Origin: Deltaproteobacteria bacterium
Lineage (GTDB): Bacteria > Desulfobacterota > Desulfarculia > Desulfarculales > Desulfarculaceae
Direction: 5' to 3'
Assembly: GCA_020444165.1 (NCBI GenBank)
Contig: JAHLLK010000074.1
Coordinates: forward strand, 1 to 28,334
Length of the DNA stretch: 28,334 bases
Shown: piece by piece, positions 6,697 to 16,300 of the stretch
How the letters are laid out: each line of letters opens with the position of its first letter
Position numbering within the stretch: the first letter of the stretch is position 1
Translations under genes and position numbers: made by a program
The notes under the pieces: model-generated
The model's input: only the letters and a program-made list of their open reading frames with translations
What the model was told of the DNA's origin: nothing
Database searches by the model: none

Positions 6697-8673
6697 CTAC
6701 TTGACCCTACTCCCCGGCGGCAGGTCGCCGGAGGGGGTGACGAGGGCGAGGTGGCCGTCGGGAGCCGAGGCGGCGAGGACCATGCCTTGGGAAAGGGTGC
6801 CCTTGAGGGTGACGGGTCTGAGGTTGGCGACCACGACCACGGAGCGGCCGGGGAGATCGGTGAGGGAGTAGTGTTGGGCGATGCCGGCCACGATGGAGCG
6901 GGGTTCTGTTTCGCCGAGGTCCACGGAAAGGTGGAGCAGGCGATCGGCGCCCTGGACGGGGGCGGCGCTAAGGATGCGGCCGACCTTGAGTTCCAGGCGG
7001 GCGAACTCGTCGATGGTGATTTCGGGGGCGGGTCCGCTGGGGGCCTTGGCCTTGGCCTTGTCCTTTTTGGCGGGCTTGGCCGGGGCCTCCTGGTGGTGTT
7101 TGGCCTCGGCCTTTTGGGCCTTGGCCTTGACCTTGTCGGTGTCCACCCGGGGGAACAGGGCCTCGCCGGGGGTGATGACGGCGCCGGCGGGGAGGAGATC
7201 GGGGTCGGCGACGCGGTCCAGGCCGAGGGACAGGGGGGCGGGCAGGCCCAGCTGCCCGGCCAGGGCTTCGGCCGTGGCGGGCATGACCGGCCAGAGCAGG
7301 ATGGTCACCTGGGCCAGGGTGTGCACGAGGGTATGGAGGACCTGGTCCAGGCGGGGGGCCGAGGCCGGGTCCTTGGCCAGAACCCAGGGCTCGGAGCGCA
7401 CCACGTACTTGTTGGCGGCGGAGATGATCTCCCACAGGGCCATGAGGGCCTTGTGGAAGTGGAAGTCGTTCATGTCGCGGCGATAGTCGGCCAGCACCCG
7501 GGCGGTGAGTTCGGCCATTTCGCGGTCGGCCTCGTCCCCGGCGGCGGGCGCGGCGGCGGGGACGAGGCCGTCGCGGTAGCGGGCCACCATGTTGAGCACC
7601 CGGCTGACCAGGTTGCCCAGATCATTGGCCAGGTCGGCGTTGTAGCGGTCCACCAGCAGGGTTTCGGAGAAGCTGGCGTCCAGGCCGAAGCTCATTTCCC
7701 GGAGCAGGAAATAGCGGAAGGCTTCGGGGCCGTAGACGTTGGCCAGGTCCAGGGGAGCCACCACGTTGCCCAGGGATTTGGACATCTTGGCCCCTTCAAT
7801 GTTCCAGTAGCCGTGCACGTTCAAGTGCTGGTAGGGGGCCAGGCCGGCGGCCTTCAGCATGGTGGGCCAGAAGATGGCGTGGGGCTTCAGGATGTCCTTG
7901 GCGATGAGGTGCTGGGCGGCCGGCCAGAAGCGTGGGAACAGCTCGCCCTCGGGCCACTCCAGGCCGGTGATGTAGTTCAACAGGGCGTCGAACCAAACGT
8001 AGGTGACGTAGTTGGGGTCAAAGGGCAGCTCGATGCCCCAAGTGAGGCGGGTTTTGGGCCGGCTGATGCAGAGATCGTCCAGCGGCTCGGCCAGCATGGC
8101 CAGGATCTCGTTCTTGTAGCGCTCCGGCCGGATGAAATCGGGGTTTTCGTTGATGTGCCGCACCAGCCAGTCCTGGTACTTGGACATGCGGAAGAAGTAG
8201 TTTTCCTCCTCGATGTAGACCAGGGGGGTCTGGTGGTCGGGGCATTTGCCGTCCACCATCTCGCGCTCGGTGTAGAAGCGCTCACAGCCCACGCAGTAAT
8301 GGCCGCCGTACTTGGCGAAGTAGATGTCGCCGGCGGCGTGGACCTGGGCCAGGACCCTCTGCACCACGGCCTGGTGGTCGGGGTCGGTGGTGCGGATGAA
8401 GCGGTCAGGCTCTATGTGCAGGGGGGGCCAGGCGGCGCGGAACAGGCCGGAGATGCGGTCGGTGTATTCCTGGGGCGTGCGGCCCTGGCGCGCGGCGGCT
8501 TCCACGATCTTGTCGCCGTGCTCGTCGGTGCCGGTCTGGAAGCGGACTTGGTCGCCGGCCAGGCGGTGGAAGCGGGCGGCCACGTCGGCCACGATAGTGC
8601 TGTAGGCATGGCCCAGGTGCGGCTCGGCGTTGACGTAGTAGATGGGGGTGGTGATGTAGAAGGTGCCGCTCAT
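6697..8673 (-). CDS. metG: Methionyl-tRNA synthetase
   Basis: This class I aminoacyl-tRNA synthetase charges tRNA-Met. At 658 aa it has the full layout. The Rossmann catalytic domain carries HLGH at 19-22 (HIGH motif) and KMSKS at 296-300. A single zinc knuckle has C127, C130, C144 and H147, the same ligands and spacing as the Thermus enzyme. An anticodon-binding helical domain follows, then a lysine/alanine-rich linker (about 510-545) and a C-terminal tRNA-binding EMAP/Trbp111-like domain (about 550-658) beginning ITIDEFARLELKVGRIL. The ATG overlaps the stop of ricT by 4 bp (ATGA), indicating translational coupling. It is the last gene of the minus-strand operon, and double-hairpin element copy 3 sits just past its stop. 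Confidence 0.97.
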   Translation of the reverse strand: MSGTFYITTPIYYVNAEPHLGHAYSTIVADVAARFHRLAGDQVRFQTGTDEHGDKIVEAAARQGRTPQEYTDRISGLFRAAWPPLHIEPDRFIRTTDPDHQAVVQRVLAQVHAAGDIYFAKYGGHYCVGCERFYTEREMVDGKCPDHQTPLVYIEEENYFFRMSKYQDWLVRHINENPDFIRPERYKNEILAMLAEPLDDLCISRPKTRLTWGIELPFDPNYVTYVWFDALLNYITGLEWPEGELFPRFWPAAQHLIAKDILKPHAIFWPTMLKAAGLAPYQHLNVHGYWNIEGAKMSKSLGNVVAPLDLANVYGPEAFRYFLLREMSFGLDASFSETLLVDRYNADLANDLGNLVSRVLNMVARYRDGLVPAAAPAAGDEADREMAELTARVLADYRRDMNDFHFHKALMALWEIISAANKYVVRSEPWVLAKDPASAPRLDQVLHTLVHTLAQVTILLWPVMPATAEALAGQLGLPAPLSLGLDRVADPDLLPAGAVITPGEALFPRVDTDKVKAKAQKAEAKHHQEAPAKPAKKDKAKAKAPSGPAPEITIDEFARLELKVGRILSAAPVQGADRLLHLSVDLGETEPRSIVAGIAQHYSLTDLPGRSVVVVANLRPVTLKGTLSQGMVLAASAPDGHLALVTPSGDLPPGSRVK

Positions 8674-9668
8674 CGGTTTGCCTTTCTGGGGATTCTTTTG
8701 CGGCGGCCGCGTCCCCGGCCGCCAGAGCGGCCTTCGCCGGAGGAAGACTCCTCGCTGTCCTCGGCGGGGGCCTCGGGGGTCTCGCCGGAACTCTGGTCCG
8801 GGGCCGCGGCGGCGGGCTCCGGGGGAGGCGCGCCGGGCAGCGAGCCCTCGGGCAACAGCTCGGCCAGCTCCTCGGGGGTGACGATGATTTCGCGGTTCTC
8901 GCCCACCACCAGGAGGGCCAGCTTGCGGTCCAGGACGCTCTGGCGGATCACTTTGACGTCGGTGCCGTCCTTCAGGCGGAGCCGCTTGCCCAGCTTGGGC
9001 ATGCCCTGCTTCAGGTGGCGGTAGGTCTCGTATTCATAGGTGAGGCAGCACATGAGCCGCCCGCAGAGCCCGGAGATCTTGGTGGGGTTGAGCGAGAGGT
9101 TCTGCTCCTTGGCCATCTTGACGCTGACCGGCTCGAAATCCTTCAGGAAGGTGGTGCAGCACAGTTCGCGGCCGCAGGAGCCGAGCCCGCCCAGGAGCTT
9201 GGCCTCGTGGCGCACCCCGATCTGGCGCATCTCCACCCGGGTGCGGAAGCGGGAGACCAGGTCCTTGACCAGCTCGCGGAAGTCCTGGCGGGACTCGGCC
9301 GTGAAGTAGAACAGCATCTTGGAGCGGTCAAAGATGCACTCCACCTTGACCAGGTTCATGTCCAGCTTGCGGTCCGCAATGCGCTCCTTGCAGAAGAGCC
9401 AGGCTTCGCGCTCCAGGAGGCAGTTGTCCTGGTGGGTGGCCAGATCCTCCTCCGTGGCCACGCGGTACACCACCTTGAGGGGCGGATGCTCCTCTTCCTC
9501 GCCAGGGGGCTCCACATAGACCAGGGGCGGCCGGGCCACGGTCCCCAGCACCTGGCCGTGTTCAGTCTCCACGATGACCTTATGACCCACCTTGAGCTCA
9601 AACTCACCGGGATCGAAGTCATATATTCTGGCGCTGCGCTGGAAACGCACGCCGACTACCTTGTTCAT
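8670..9668 (-). CDS. ricT: PSP1-domain regulatory iron-sulfur protein RicT (YaaT)
   Basis: This is a homologue of Bacillus YaaT/RicT, a PSP1-domain protein that with RicA and RicF binds [4Fe-4S] clusters and affects RNase Y-dependent mRNA maturation. The PSP1 region spans roughly residues 60-150. Two cysteine groups typical of the family are present, GSCGRELCC (C165, C170, C171) and GLCGRLMCC (C202, C207, C208). The C-terminal ~60 residues are low-complexity (Pro/Ala/Glu/Ser then Gly/Arg-rich, ending in a basic RRKRIPRK tail), beyond the usual ~275-aa family core. The ATG at 9668 follows GAAGGCGG. The holB-ricT order matches Firmicutes and many other bacteria, where yaaT follows holB. The 4-bp overlap with metG suggests coupled expression. 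RicA and RicF partners are not in the window, so the role here is inferred from family. Confidence 0.9.
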   Translation of the reverse strand: MNKVVGVRFQRSARIYDFDPGEFELKVGHKVIVETEHGQVLGTVARPPLVYVEPPGEEEEHPPLKVVYRVATEEDLATHQDNCLLEREAWLFCKERIADRKLDMNLVKVECIFDRSKMLFYFTAESRQDFRELVKDLVSRFRTRVEMRQIGVRHEAKLLGGLGSCGRELCCTTFLKDFEPVSVKMAKEQNLSLNPTKISGLCGRLMCCLTYEYETYRHLKQGMPKLGKRLRLKDGTDVKVIRQSVLDRKLALLVVGENREIIVTPEELAELLPEGSLPGAPPPEPAAAAPDQSSGETPEAPAEDSEESSSGEGRSGGRGRGRRKRIPRKANR

Positions 9669-9694
9669 CCGTCATCCGCCTTCGTTGCAGCAGG

Positions 9695-9713
9695 CCGGGG
9701 CCTGCGGCCCCGG
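9695..9713. other. GC-rich hairpin between holB and ricT
   Basis: CCGGGGCC (9695-9702) and GGCCCCGG (9706-9713) form a perfect 8-bp stem with a TGC loop, in the 97-bp gap between holB and ricT. It is the only sizeable gap inside the operon. There is no T-tract, so it may be an mRNA processing or stability structure rather than a terminator. The function is inferred. Confidence 0.4.
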
Positions 9714-9765
9714 CTGGGGGGAGCCCGGGGCCCCGGAATGGGGCTGGGTTCCCCTGGTAAAAATT

Positions 9766-10782
9766 TCAGCGCCGGGCAGCCGCGGCCGGGCGCAAGAGCC
9801 GGCCCAGGGACAGAAGCAGCACGGTGATGGTCAGCTCCGGCGCGGCGTTGCCCGCGATCATGGCCTGGGCCCGGCGCACCAGGTCAAAGCCCTGCAGCAC
9901 GGCCGGGAGCCCGGTGGCCGGCAGGGCCGCGGGGGAGGCGTCCAAAACCCGGAGGTCCGGCCGGCCGGCCAAGGCCACGGCCTGGTCCCGCAGGGCGAGA
10001 CCCAAGAGGTCCAGGGTCTCCAAGATGCCTTCCCGATCTATAACTTTACCGCCTCGGAAGCGGCTGACCAAATCCTCGGCCCGCGCCCAGGCGGCCAGCG
10101 CCCCTCCGGTGGGTTCCAAAGCGGCCAAAACCTCGGCCAGACGCTGGGCCAGGTCGACCTGATCCAGCTCCAGGGCGTGGCCCAGGGAACCGCCGGCCAG
10201 GCCGGCCCGCAGGCGGGCTTCCTCAGGCGCCGCGCCCCGGGCGGCCAGCTCCCCGGCGACCTGTTCCTCGGGCAGGGGAAAGAATTTTACCCGGCGGCAG
10301 CGGCTGACCAGGGTGGGCAAGAGCTCCCGGGGGTCCTGCACGGTGAGCACCAGGATGTTGTGCGGCGGCGGCTCCTCCAGGGTCTTCAGGAGGGCGTTGG
10401 CGCTGAAGGGGTTCAGGTGCTCGGCCCGGCGGATCAACACCAGGCGGGTGCCCCCGGCATAGGGCGCAAAGCTGAGCTGGCGGATGACCTCGCGCACCTC
10501 CTCCACCTTGATCTGGGGGGAGGCGCCCTCGGCCGGCGGGGCCACCACCAAGAGGTCCTCGTGCTGCCAGGCCCGGGACCGGCGGCAGGTGGGGCAGGTT
10601 CCGCAGGCGGTTTCCGCTGGTTTCTCGCAGTTCAGGGCCTGGAACAGGCTCCGGGCCACGGTGCCGCGGCCGGTGCCGGCCGGTCCCACGAAGAGATAGG
10701 CGTGGGCCAGCCGGCCGGAGGCCATTTCGTCCTCCAGTTGGCGGCGGGCCCGCGCCTGGCCCACGATGCCCTCAAGGCGCAT
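9766..10782 (-). CDS. holB: DNA polymerase III delta' subunit
   Basis: This clamp-loader subunit belongs to the DnaX-family AAA+ fold and helps load the beta sliding clamp. At 338 aa it shows an initial GIVGQARARRQL and a P-loop-like VGPAGTGRGT (33-41) in which the Walker A lysine is arginine (R39). A zinc module uses C52, C60, C63 and C66. SANALLKTLEEPP is typical of DnaX/HolB proteins, and the SRC arginine-finger motif appears as LVSRCRRV. The altered P-loop fits delta', which in E. coli does not hydrolyse ATP, and the SRC motif argues for a working clamp-loader subunit. Its ATG overlaps the end of tmk by 11 bp; tmk-holB-ricT is a widely conserved order. Confidence 0.92.
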   Translation of the reverse strand: MRLEGIVGQARARRQLEDEMASGRLAHAYLFVGPAGTGRGTVARSLFQALNCEKPAETACGTCPTCRRSRAWQHEDLLVVAPPAEGASPQIKVEEVREVIRQLSFAPYAGGTRLVLIRRAEHLNPFSANALLKTLEEPPPHNILVLTVQDPRELLPTLVSRCRRVKFFPLPEEQVAGELAARGAAPEEARLRAGLAGGSLGHALELDQVDLAQRLAEVLAALEPTGGALAAWARAEDLVSRFRGGKVIDREGILETLDLLGLALRDQAVALAGRPDLRVLDASPAALPATGLPAVLQGFDLVRRAQAMIAGNAAPELTITVLLLSLGRLLRPAAAARR

Positions 10783-11449
10783 GGGACTTCCAAAGCTGCA
10801 CCAGGGTCTCCACCGCGGCCCAGACCAGGCCGGCCACCGCGGCCGGCTCCTGGTGGGCCGGGATGATCCGGAAGCGTGCGGGGTCCGCGGCGGCCTGGGC
10901 CAGATAGGCCTCGCGGAGGCTCTGGTGGAAGCTCAGGTCCTCGGACTCCAGGCGGTCGGGGCCCGCGGCATCTCCCCGGCGGCGCACCCGGCCCAGGCCC
11001 ACCGCGGGGTCCAGGTCCAGGAGCAGGGTGCGGTCGGGCCAGGCATAGGCCCCCAGGATCCACTGGTTAAGCTCGTGCACCAGCTCCAGGCCCAGGCCGC
11101 GCACCCGGCCCTGGTACACCTCGCTGGAGTCGGCGTAGCGGTCGCACAACACCACCCGGCCGGCCTCCAGGGCGGGGACGATCACCTGGGCCGCGTGCTG
11201 GGCCCGGTCGGCCAAATAGAGGAACAGCTCGGCCTGGGGCACCGGGGCCTGGTCCTGGTGGGTCAGGAGCAGCTTCCGCAGATCGCTGCCCAACGAGGTG
11301 CCGCCGGGCTGGCGGGTGATTTCCACCTCCAGGCCCAACTGGGCCAGCCGCGCGGCCAAAAGGCGCACCTGGGTGGTCTTGCCGGCTCCCTCCCCGCCTT
11401 CCAGGGTGATCAAGAGGCCCCGGCGGCCGGGACGGGGGGCCCGGGCCAT
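10772..11449 (-). CDS. tmk: Thymidylate kinase
   Basis: The enzyme phosphorylates dTMP to dTDP, required for DNA synthesis. At 225 aa it has the P-loop GGEGAGKT (18-25), TRQPGGT (the usual TREPGGT with Glu changed to Gln), the DRYADSSEVYQG motif that holds the substrate, and an arginine-rich LID segment VRRRGDAAGPDRLE. The N-terminus carries about ten extra basic/proline residues before the beta-1 strand. An ATG at 11449 one base after the upstream stop is the natural start, and no other start in this arrangement would preserve the operon spacing. The gene overlaps holB downstream. Confidence 0.95.
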   Translation of the reverse strand: MARAPRPGRRGLLITLEGGEGAGKTTQVRLLAARLAQLGLEVEITRQPGGTSLGSDLRKLLLTHQDQAPVPQAELFLYLADRAQHAAQVIVPALEAGRVVLCDRYADSSEVYQGRVRGLGLELVHELNQWILGAYAWPDRTLLLDLDPAVGLGRVRRRGDAAGPDRLESEDLSFHQSLREAYLAQAAADPARFRIIPAHQEPAAVAGLVWAAVETLVQLWKSHAP

Positions 11450-11450
11450 A

Positions 11451-12512
11451 TCAGCGCCCTTCCCGGTCGGGAGCGAGGCCGAACAAGCTGGCCTGGGCGG
11501 TGGCGGCCTCCTCGGCCGCGGCCGCCGAATCGGAGCCCTCCTCCACCAGGTCCCAGGGCGAGGGCCCCAGGTAGATGACCCGCTCCAACAGGCGGTGATA
11601 GGGGCTGAAATGCCCGTCGCCCTGGGCGCTCTGGGCGGCCTCCCGGAACATGGTCATCTTGGCGTCGGTGTCGTCGGCCATGTGCAGGAGCAGGGCCTCG
11701 GGGGTCTTGGGCCGGCGGGGGCTGCCCATGGCGTAGTCGCCGTGGTGGGCCAGGATCAGGTGCCGGAGATGCAGGGCCACGGCCGGGGGGAAGCCCTTGA
11801 GGTCCCCCATCTTTTCCTCCACCAGGCGGAGCCCCAGGGCCAAATGGCCCTCCAGGCGGCCCTCGTCGGTGTAGTCCAGGGGCGGGCCCAGGGTCAGCTC
11901 GTAGGCCTTGCCCAGGTCGTGCAGCAGGGCGCCGGCGGCCAGCAGCTCGCGGTCCACCGCGGGGTAGGAGCGGGCCATGGCCAAGGCCAGGGTGGCCACG
12001 GCTCCCGTGTGCTCCAGAAGGCCGTGCACGTAGGCGTGGTGGGCCATCTTGGCCCCGGGCGCGGCCTCGAAGGCGGCCCGGGTGTCCGGCTCGTCGAACA
12101 CGGCTTTCAGCAGGGCCTTCAGGTGCTTGTTCTTCACCTGCTTGCGGGCGGCGTTGAACACGCCCCACAGTTCCTCCAAGGGGATGGGGCTGGCCGGCAG
12201 GAAGGCCGCCGGCGAGAGCCCGCCCTCGTGAAGGGCCACCTGGGTCAGGACCAGTTGCCGCCGGCCCTGGTAGGCGTCGGTGCGCCCGGCCACCTCCACC
12301 ACCTGGCCCGGAGCCAGGGGGGCCAGGAGCCGCTCGGCGTCATCCCAGACCTTGGCCTCGAGCTGCCCGGTGGGGTCGCCCAGGGTCAGGGTGCCGTAGG
12401 CTTTGCCGGCCTTGCTCTGGGCCAGGGCGGCGCGGAGCAGCAGATAGGCCCCGCCCACCGGCTCGCCGGGGGTCAGGGTGTCCAGGGGTTTGCCCGCGGC
12501 GGCCACGTTCAT
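11451..12512 (-). CDS. YhaM-like 3'-5' exoribonuclease (OB-fold plus HD domain)
   Basis: This is a predicted metal-dependent nuclease of the YhaM group. The N-terminal ~110 residues form an OB-fold nucleic-acid-binding domain (GKAYGTLTLGDPTGQLEAKV). The centre is an HD phosphohydrolase domain, with LLEHTGAVATLA, LLHDLGK, an EGHLALG histidine, HLILAHHGDY and a final HMADDTDAK supplying the H..HD..H..H..D metal-ligand pattern. The length of 353 aa is slightly above YhaM (about 314 aa), with an acidic/alanine-rich tail. The ATG overlaps the purQ stop by 4 bp, and the stop is 1 bp from tmk, so it lies firmly inside the operon. Family assignment is good. Whether it degrades RNA or single-stranded DNA here is not shown by the sequence. 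Confidence 0.85.
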   Translation of the reverse strand: MNVAAAGKPLDTLTPGEPVGGAYLLLRAALAQSKAGKAYGTLTLGDPTGQLEAKVWDDAERLLAPLAPGQVVEVAGRTDAYQGRRQLVLTQVALHEGGLSPAAFLPASPIPLEELWGVFNAARKQVKNKHLKALLKAVFDEPDTRAAFEAAPGAKMAHHAYVHGLLEHTGAVATLALAMARSYPAVDRELLAAGALLHDLGKAYELTLGPPLDYTDEGRLEGHLALGLRLVEEKMGDLKGFPPAVALHLRHLILAHHGDYAMGSPRRPKTPEALLLHMADDTDAKMTMFREAAQSAQGDGHFSPYHRLLERVIYLGPSPWDLVEEGSDSAAAAEEAATAQASLFGLAPDREGR

Positions 12513-13351
12513 AGGGCCTCCCGGGCCGCGGCCACGGCGTTCGTGAAGATGGTCAGCCCGGCAGCCGCGCCGGCCGGGTCAAAGGCCTGGCCGGCTCGCC
12601 GGGCCCGCTCGCGCGCCGCGGTCCAGTTGGGGTGCTGGCTGTGGCGGTAATGCCCCTCGGGGTGGGGCATCAGGCCCAGCACCCGGCCGCTGGGGTCGCA
12701 GATGCCGGCGATGTCATGGAGCGAACCGTTGGGGTTGGCCGGCCATTTGCCCCCGGCCGGGCGGCCCCGGCCGTCGCCGTAGCGGAGCGCCACCAGGCCG
12801 TCCCGCTCCAGGGCGGCCAACACGGCGGGAGCGGCAAAGAGCTTGCCCTCGCCGTGGCGCATGGGCAGCTCCAGGCGGCCGAGGCCTTGGGTGAAGCGGC
12901 AGCGGGAGCCATCCTCGGGCAACAGCTCCACCCAGCGGTCCTGAAAATTGCCGCAGTCGTTGGCCATCAAGGCCACTTCCCGCTGGAAGCCGGGGGTGAG
13001 GCCGGGCAACAGCCCCAGGTTCACCAGGGCCTGGAAACCGTTGCAGATGCCCAGGACCACCCCGCCCCGGGCCAGGAAGCCTTCCAGTTGCGGCCCCACT
13101 TGGTGCAGCAGGCGGTTGGCCAACAAGACCCCGGCCCCGTGGTCGTCGCCCCAGGCGAAACCGCCGTCGAAGACCAGGATGTGGAAACCCTCCAGGGTCC
13201 GGGTGGCGGGGTAGTCCGGCGCGCCGGTGAGGTCGCTGATGTGCACCCGCTCCGCCTCGGCTCCGGCCAGGCGGAGCACGTGGGCCGTCTCCACGTCGCA
13301 GTTGAGGCCGTAGCCGGCCAGGACCAGGGCGCGTATCACCGGGGCGCTCAT
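12509..13351 (-). CDS. purQ: Phosphoribosylformylglycinamidine synthase, glutaminase subunit
   Basis: This is the class I glutamine amidotransferase subunit of FGAM synthase. It supplies ammonia to PurL for step 4 of purine synthesis. The nucleophile C103 is in GICNGFQAL. The His-Glu pair is in LMPHPEGHYRH near the C-terminus, and the oxyanion strand is VFDGGFAWGDDHGAG. At 280 aa it is longer than the 225-235 aa Bacillus-type PurQ, with extra sequence between the active-site blocks and at the C-terminus. This resembles the larger PurQ found with long PurL proteins. Its ATG overlaps the purL stop by 4 bp, consistent with a stoichiometric complex. Confidence 0.93.
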   Translation of the reverse strand: MSAPVIRALVLAGYGLNCDVETAHVLRLAGAEAERVHISDLTGAPDYPATRTLEGFHILVFDGGFAWGDDHGAGVLLANRLLHQVGPQLEGFLARGGVVLGICNGFQALVNLGLLPGLTPGFQREVALMANDCGNFQDRWVELLPEDGSRCRFTQGLGRLELPMRHGEGKLFAAPAVLAALERDGLVALRYGDGRGRPAGGKWPANPNGSLHDIAGICDPSGRVLGLMPHPEGHYRHSQHPNWTAARERARRAGQAFDPAGAAAGLTIFTNAVAAAREAL

Positions 13352-16300
13352 ACCAGGCCTCCGAAGCGCCGCCGCCAGGCCGTGGCCAGGCGGGCGCGGG
13401 CGAGATCCAGCCGGGTGGCGCCACCCTCGGCCACGGTGAGCCGGGCGCGGCGGGTGACCCGCCCCAGTTCGGACACGGCCAGGCCCTGGAACAGCTCCCG
13501 GGCTTCCGGGGCCCGGGCCGGGTCCAGGGTGACCACCAGGCGGCCGGTGGACTCGCTGAAGAGTTTGCAGAGAGGAGAAAGCCCGGGCTCGCCGGCCAAG
13601 CCGGCCAGATCCAGGTCCAGGCCCAGGCCCCCGGCCAGGACCAGGCGGGCGAAGCAGAGGGCCAGGCCGCCCCGGCTCACCACGGCCACGCTGGCCAACA
13701 GCCCGTCCTCCAGGGCCCGGGACACCGCCCGGCCCAGGGCCAGGCTGGCGGCCAGGTCGGTCTGGGGCACGTTCCGCCCAATGGCGCCCATAAGCTGGTA
13801 CAAGGCCCCGGCGCCCAATTCATTTTTGGTCGCGCCCAGAACCCACACCAGATCGCCGGCGATCTTGGGTTCCAGGCTCTGCACGTTGGCCAGGCGGGGC
13901 ACCGGCGCGGTGGCCGTGAACATCATGGTGGGCGGGCCGCTGATGCGCCGCGCCACTCCCCGGCGGTCGGGGATCATGCCGTCCACGTACATGGAGTCCT
14001 TGCCGGACAGGAGCGGGATGCCCAGGGCCAGGCAGGCGTCCCGGAGCCCCCAGCAGGCCCGCACCAACTGGGCGGCCTTGTAGTCGCCGTCGGGGTTGTT
14101 CACCGGGTGGTGCTCCACGCTGGGCCAGCAGAAGTTGTCCACCCCGCCCACCTGGGAAGGATCGCCGCCCACGGCCACCACCCGGCGGAAGCCCTCCTCC
14201 ACGCTGGCGGTGACCATGTGGTAGGTGTCGATGTCGCCGTAGTCGGTCGACAGCACCTGGGCCAGGGCCAGGCCCACCGGGCGGGTCAGCTCCGGCTGGA
14301 TCACCCCGGCCTCGGAAGGCAGGTCGCGGTCCACCCCCCCAAAGGGTTTCAACAAGCTGGTGCCCTGCACCTCGTGGTCGAACTGGCGGTTGATCCAGGC
14401 CCTGCTGCAGAGGTTGGGGTGGTCCAAAAGGTCCAGCACCAGGCCGTTCAGGTCCTGGCCGCCGGCCAGCACCGGCTCCACCAGGCCGCGGGCCTCGGGC
14501 GGCCGCCACAGGGCCTGGAACTCCCACTGGGGGAAGCCCTCCTCGGTGAAGTCCACGTCCACGTAGGCGCAGACCCGGGTCCCGTAGTTGAGCTGCAATT
14601 TGCCGTCGTCCCGGAACTCGCCGATGGCCGTGGCCTCCACCGCGTGCTTGGCGGCCAGGCGGCGGAACGCCGCCTCGTGCTCCGGCTTCACGGACACGGT
14701 CATGCGCTCCTGGCTCTCGCTCACCCAGATCTGCCAGGGGTCCAGGCCCTGGTACTTGAGGGGCACCTTGGCCAGGTCCACCACCGCGCCCCGGGAGAAG
14801 CGGGCGCTCTCGCCGATGGAGGAGGAGAGCCCGCCGCCGCCGTTGTCGGTGAGGAAGGCGATGAGCCCGGCGTCGCGGGCCTCCAGGAGGAAGTCGTGCA
14901 TCTTCTTCTGGGTGTAGGGGTCGCCGATCTGCACGTGGCCGGCCGGGGTGTCGGCCGAGTAGCCGGCGCTGGAGGCGGTGACCCCGTGGATGCCGTCGGC
15001 CCCCACCCGGCCGCCGCACATGAAGATGATCTCCCCGGCGGTGGTGGTCTTCTCATGGCTGGGCCGGCCGGCCGTCTGCCCGGGCATGACCCCCACCGCG
15101 GCCACGAAGACCAGGCACTTGCCCAGATAGCGGGGGTCGAAGAAGAGGTTGCCGAACACGGTGGGGATGCCGCTCTTGTTGCCGCCGTCCTTGACCCCCT
15201 CGATGAGCCCGTCCAGGAGCCGGCGGGGGTGCAGGCGGGGCCGGAGCGGCCCGGCGTAGTCCCGGGGCCCCACGCAGAAGCCCCACATGCCGGCACACAG
15301 CTTGGCGCCCAATCCCGTGCCCATGGGGTCGCGGTAGACTCCCACGATGCCGGTGAGGGAGCCGCCGTAGGCCTCCATGTTGCTGGGGCTGTTGTGGGTC
15401 TCCCCGGTGATGACGTAGTTGGTTTCCCCGTCCAGGCGGGCCACCCCGGCGTTGTCCCACAAGACGCTCACCACCCAGTCCCGCTCCCGGGCCAGGTCCT
15501 CGGTGGGCTTCTTGATGCACTGGCGGAAGAGGTCGTCCACCACGGTGGTGGAGCCGTCGCCGGCATCTACATAATAGAAGCGGCCCCGGAAGGTGTTGTG
15601 GTTGCAGTGGTCGCTGCGGGCCTGGCTGACGTACTCCAGCTCCACGTCGGTGGGGTCCGCGAGCCCTACTTTCGCCCGGGCGGCCCGCACCGCGGGGTCG
15701 GCGAAGTAGCGGCGGATCACCGGCACGTCGGCCGGATTCAGGAACAGGTCGCGCTGGGCCGAAAGCTCGCGCAGCATCAAGTCCGAGTCCACCCGGAAGG
15801 TGGCCACGGCCGGCTCGTGGGCCAGGCGCACCCGGGGCGCCACCAAGCCCACGCCCTCCACGGGGTCCCAGGCGGCCCGGGGGATGACCCGCCAGTTGTG
15901 CACCAGGTCGTTGGCCAACAGCTCGCGGCACAGGGCCTCGGCGGCTTCTGGCTTCAGGCGGGGAGCGGACACCAGGAAGAGGCGGGCGGCGTACACCGCC
16001 TCGCCGGGGCCGAAGCCGCGGCCCAAGAGATTGGCCATGGCCTCCAGGGCGGTGGCGCCTTCGTTGTCGCGCACTCCGGGCTTGAAGCCCAGCCACAGGG
16101 CATAGTCGAACTCCGGCAGGATTTGCGGAGCCAGGGGCGCGAAGGAGGACAGCTCGGTCACCGGGTTGGTGAAGATCTCCGCCCGGGCCCGGGCCAGCTC
16201 CGCTTGGGCCAGGCCGGTGTCGAAGGTGAGCACCCGGACCACCCTGACCGCGGCCAAGCGGAGGCCCAGGTAGGCCCCGGCCTTGTGCATGAGGCTTCGC

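Noticed and set aside
6628..9024. Open frame of ~800 codons on the plus strand across metG
   Set aside because: Antisense shadow of metG and part of ricT; glycine/valine/histidine-rich with no fold; it also begins inside a palindromic repeat.
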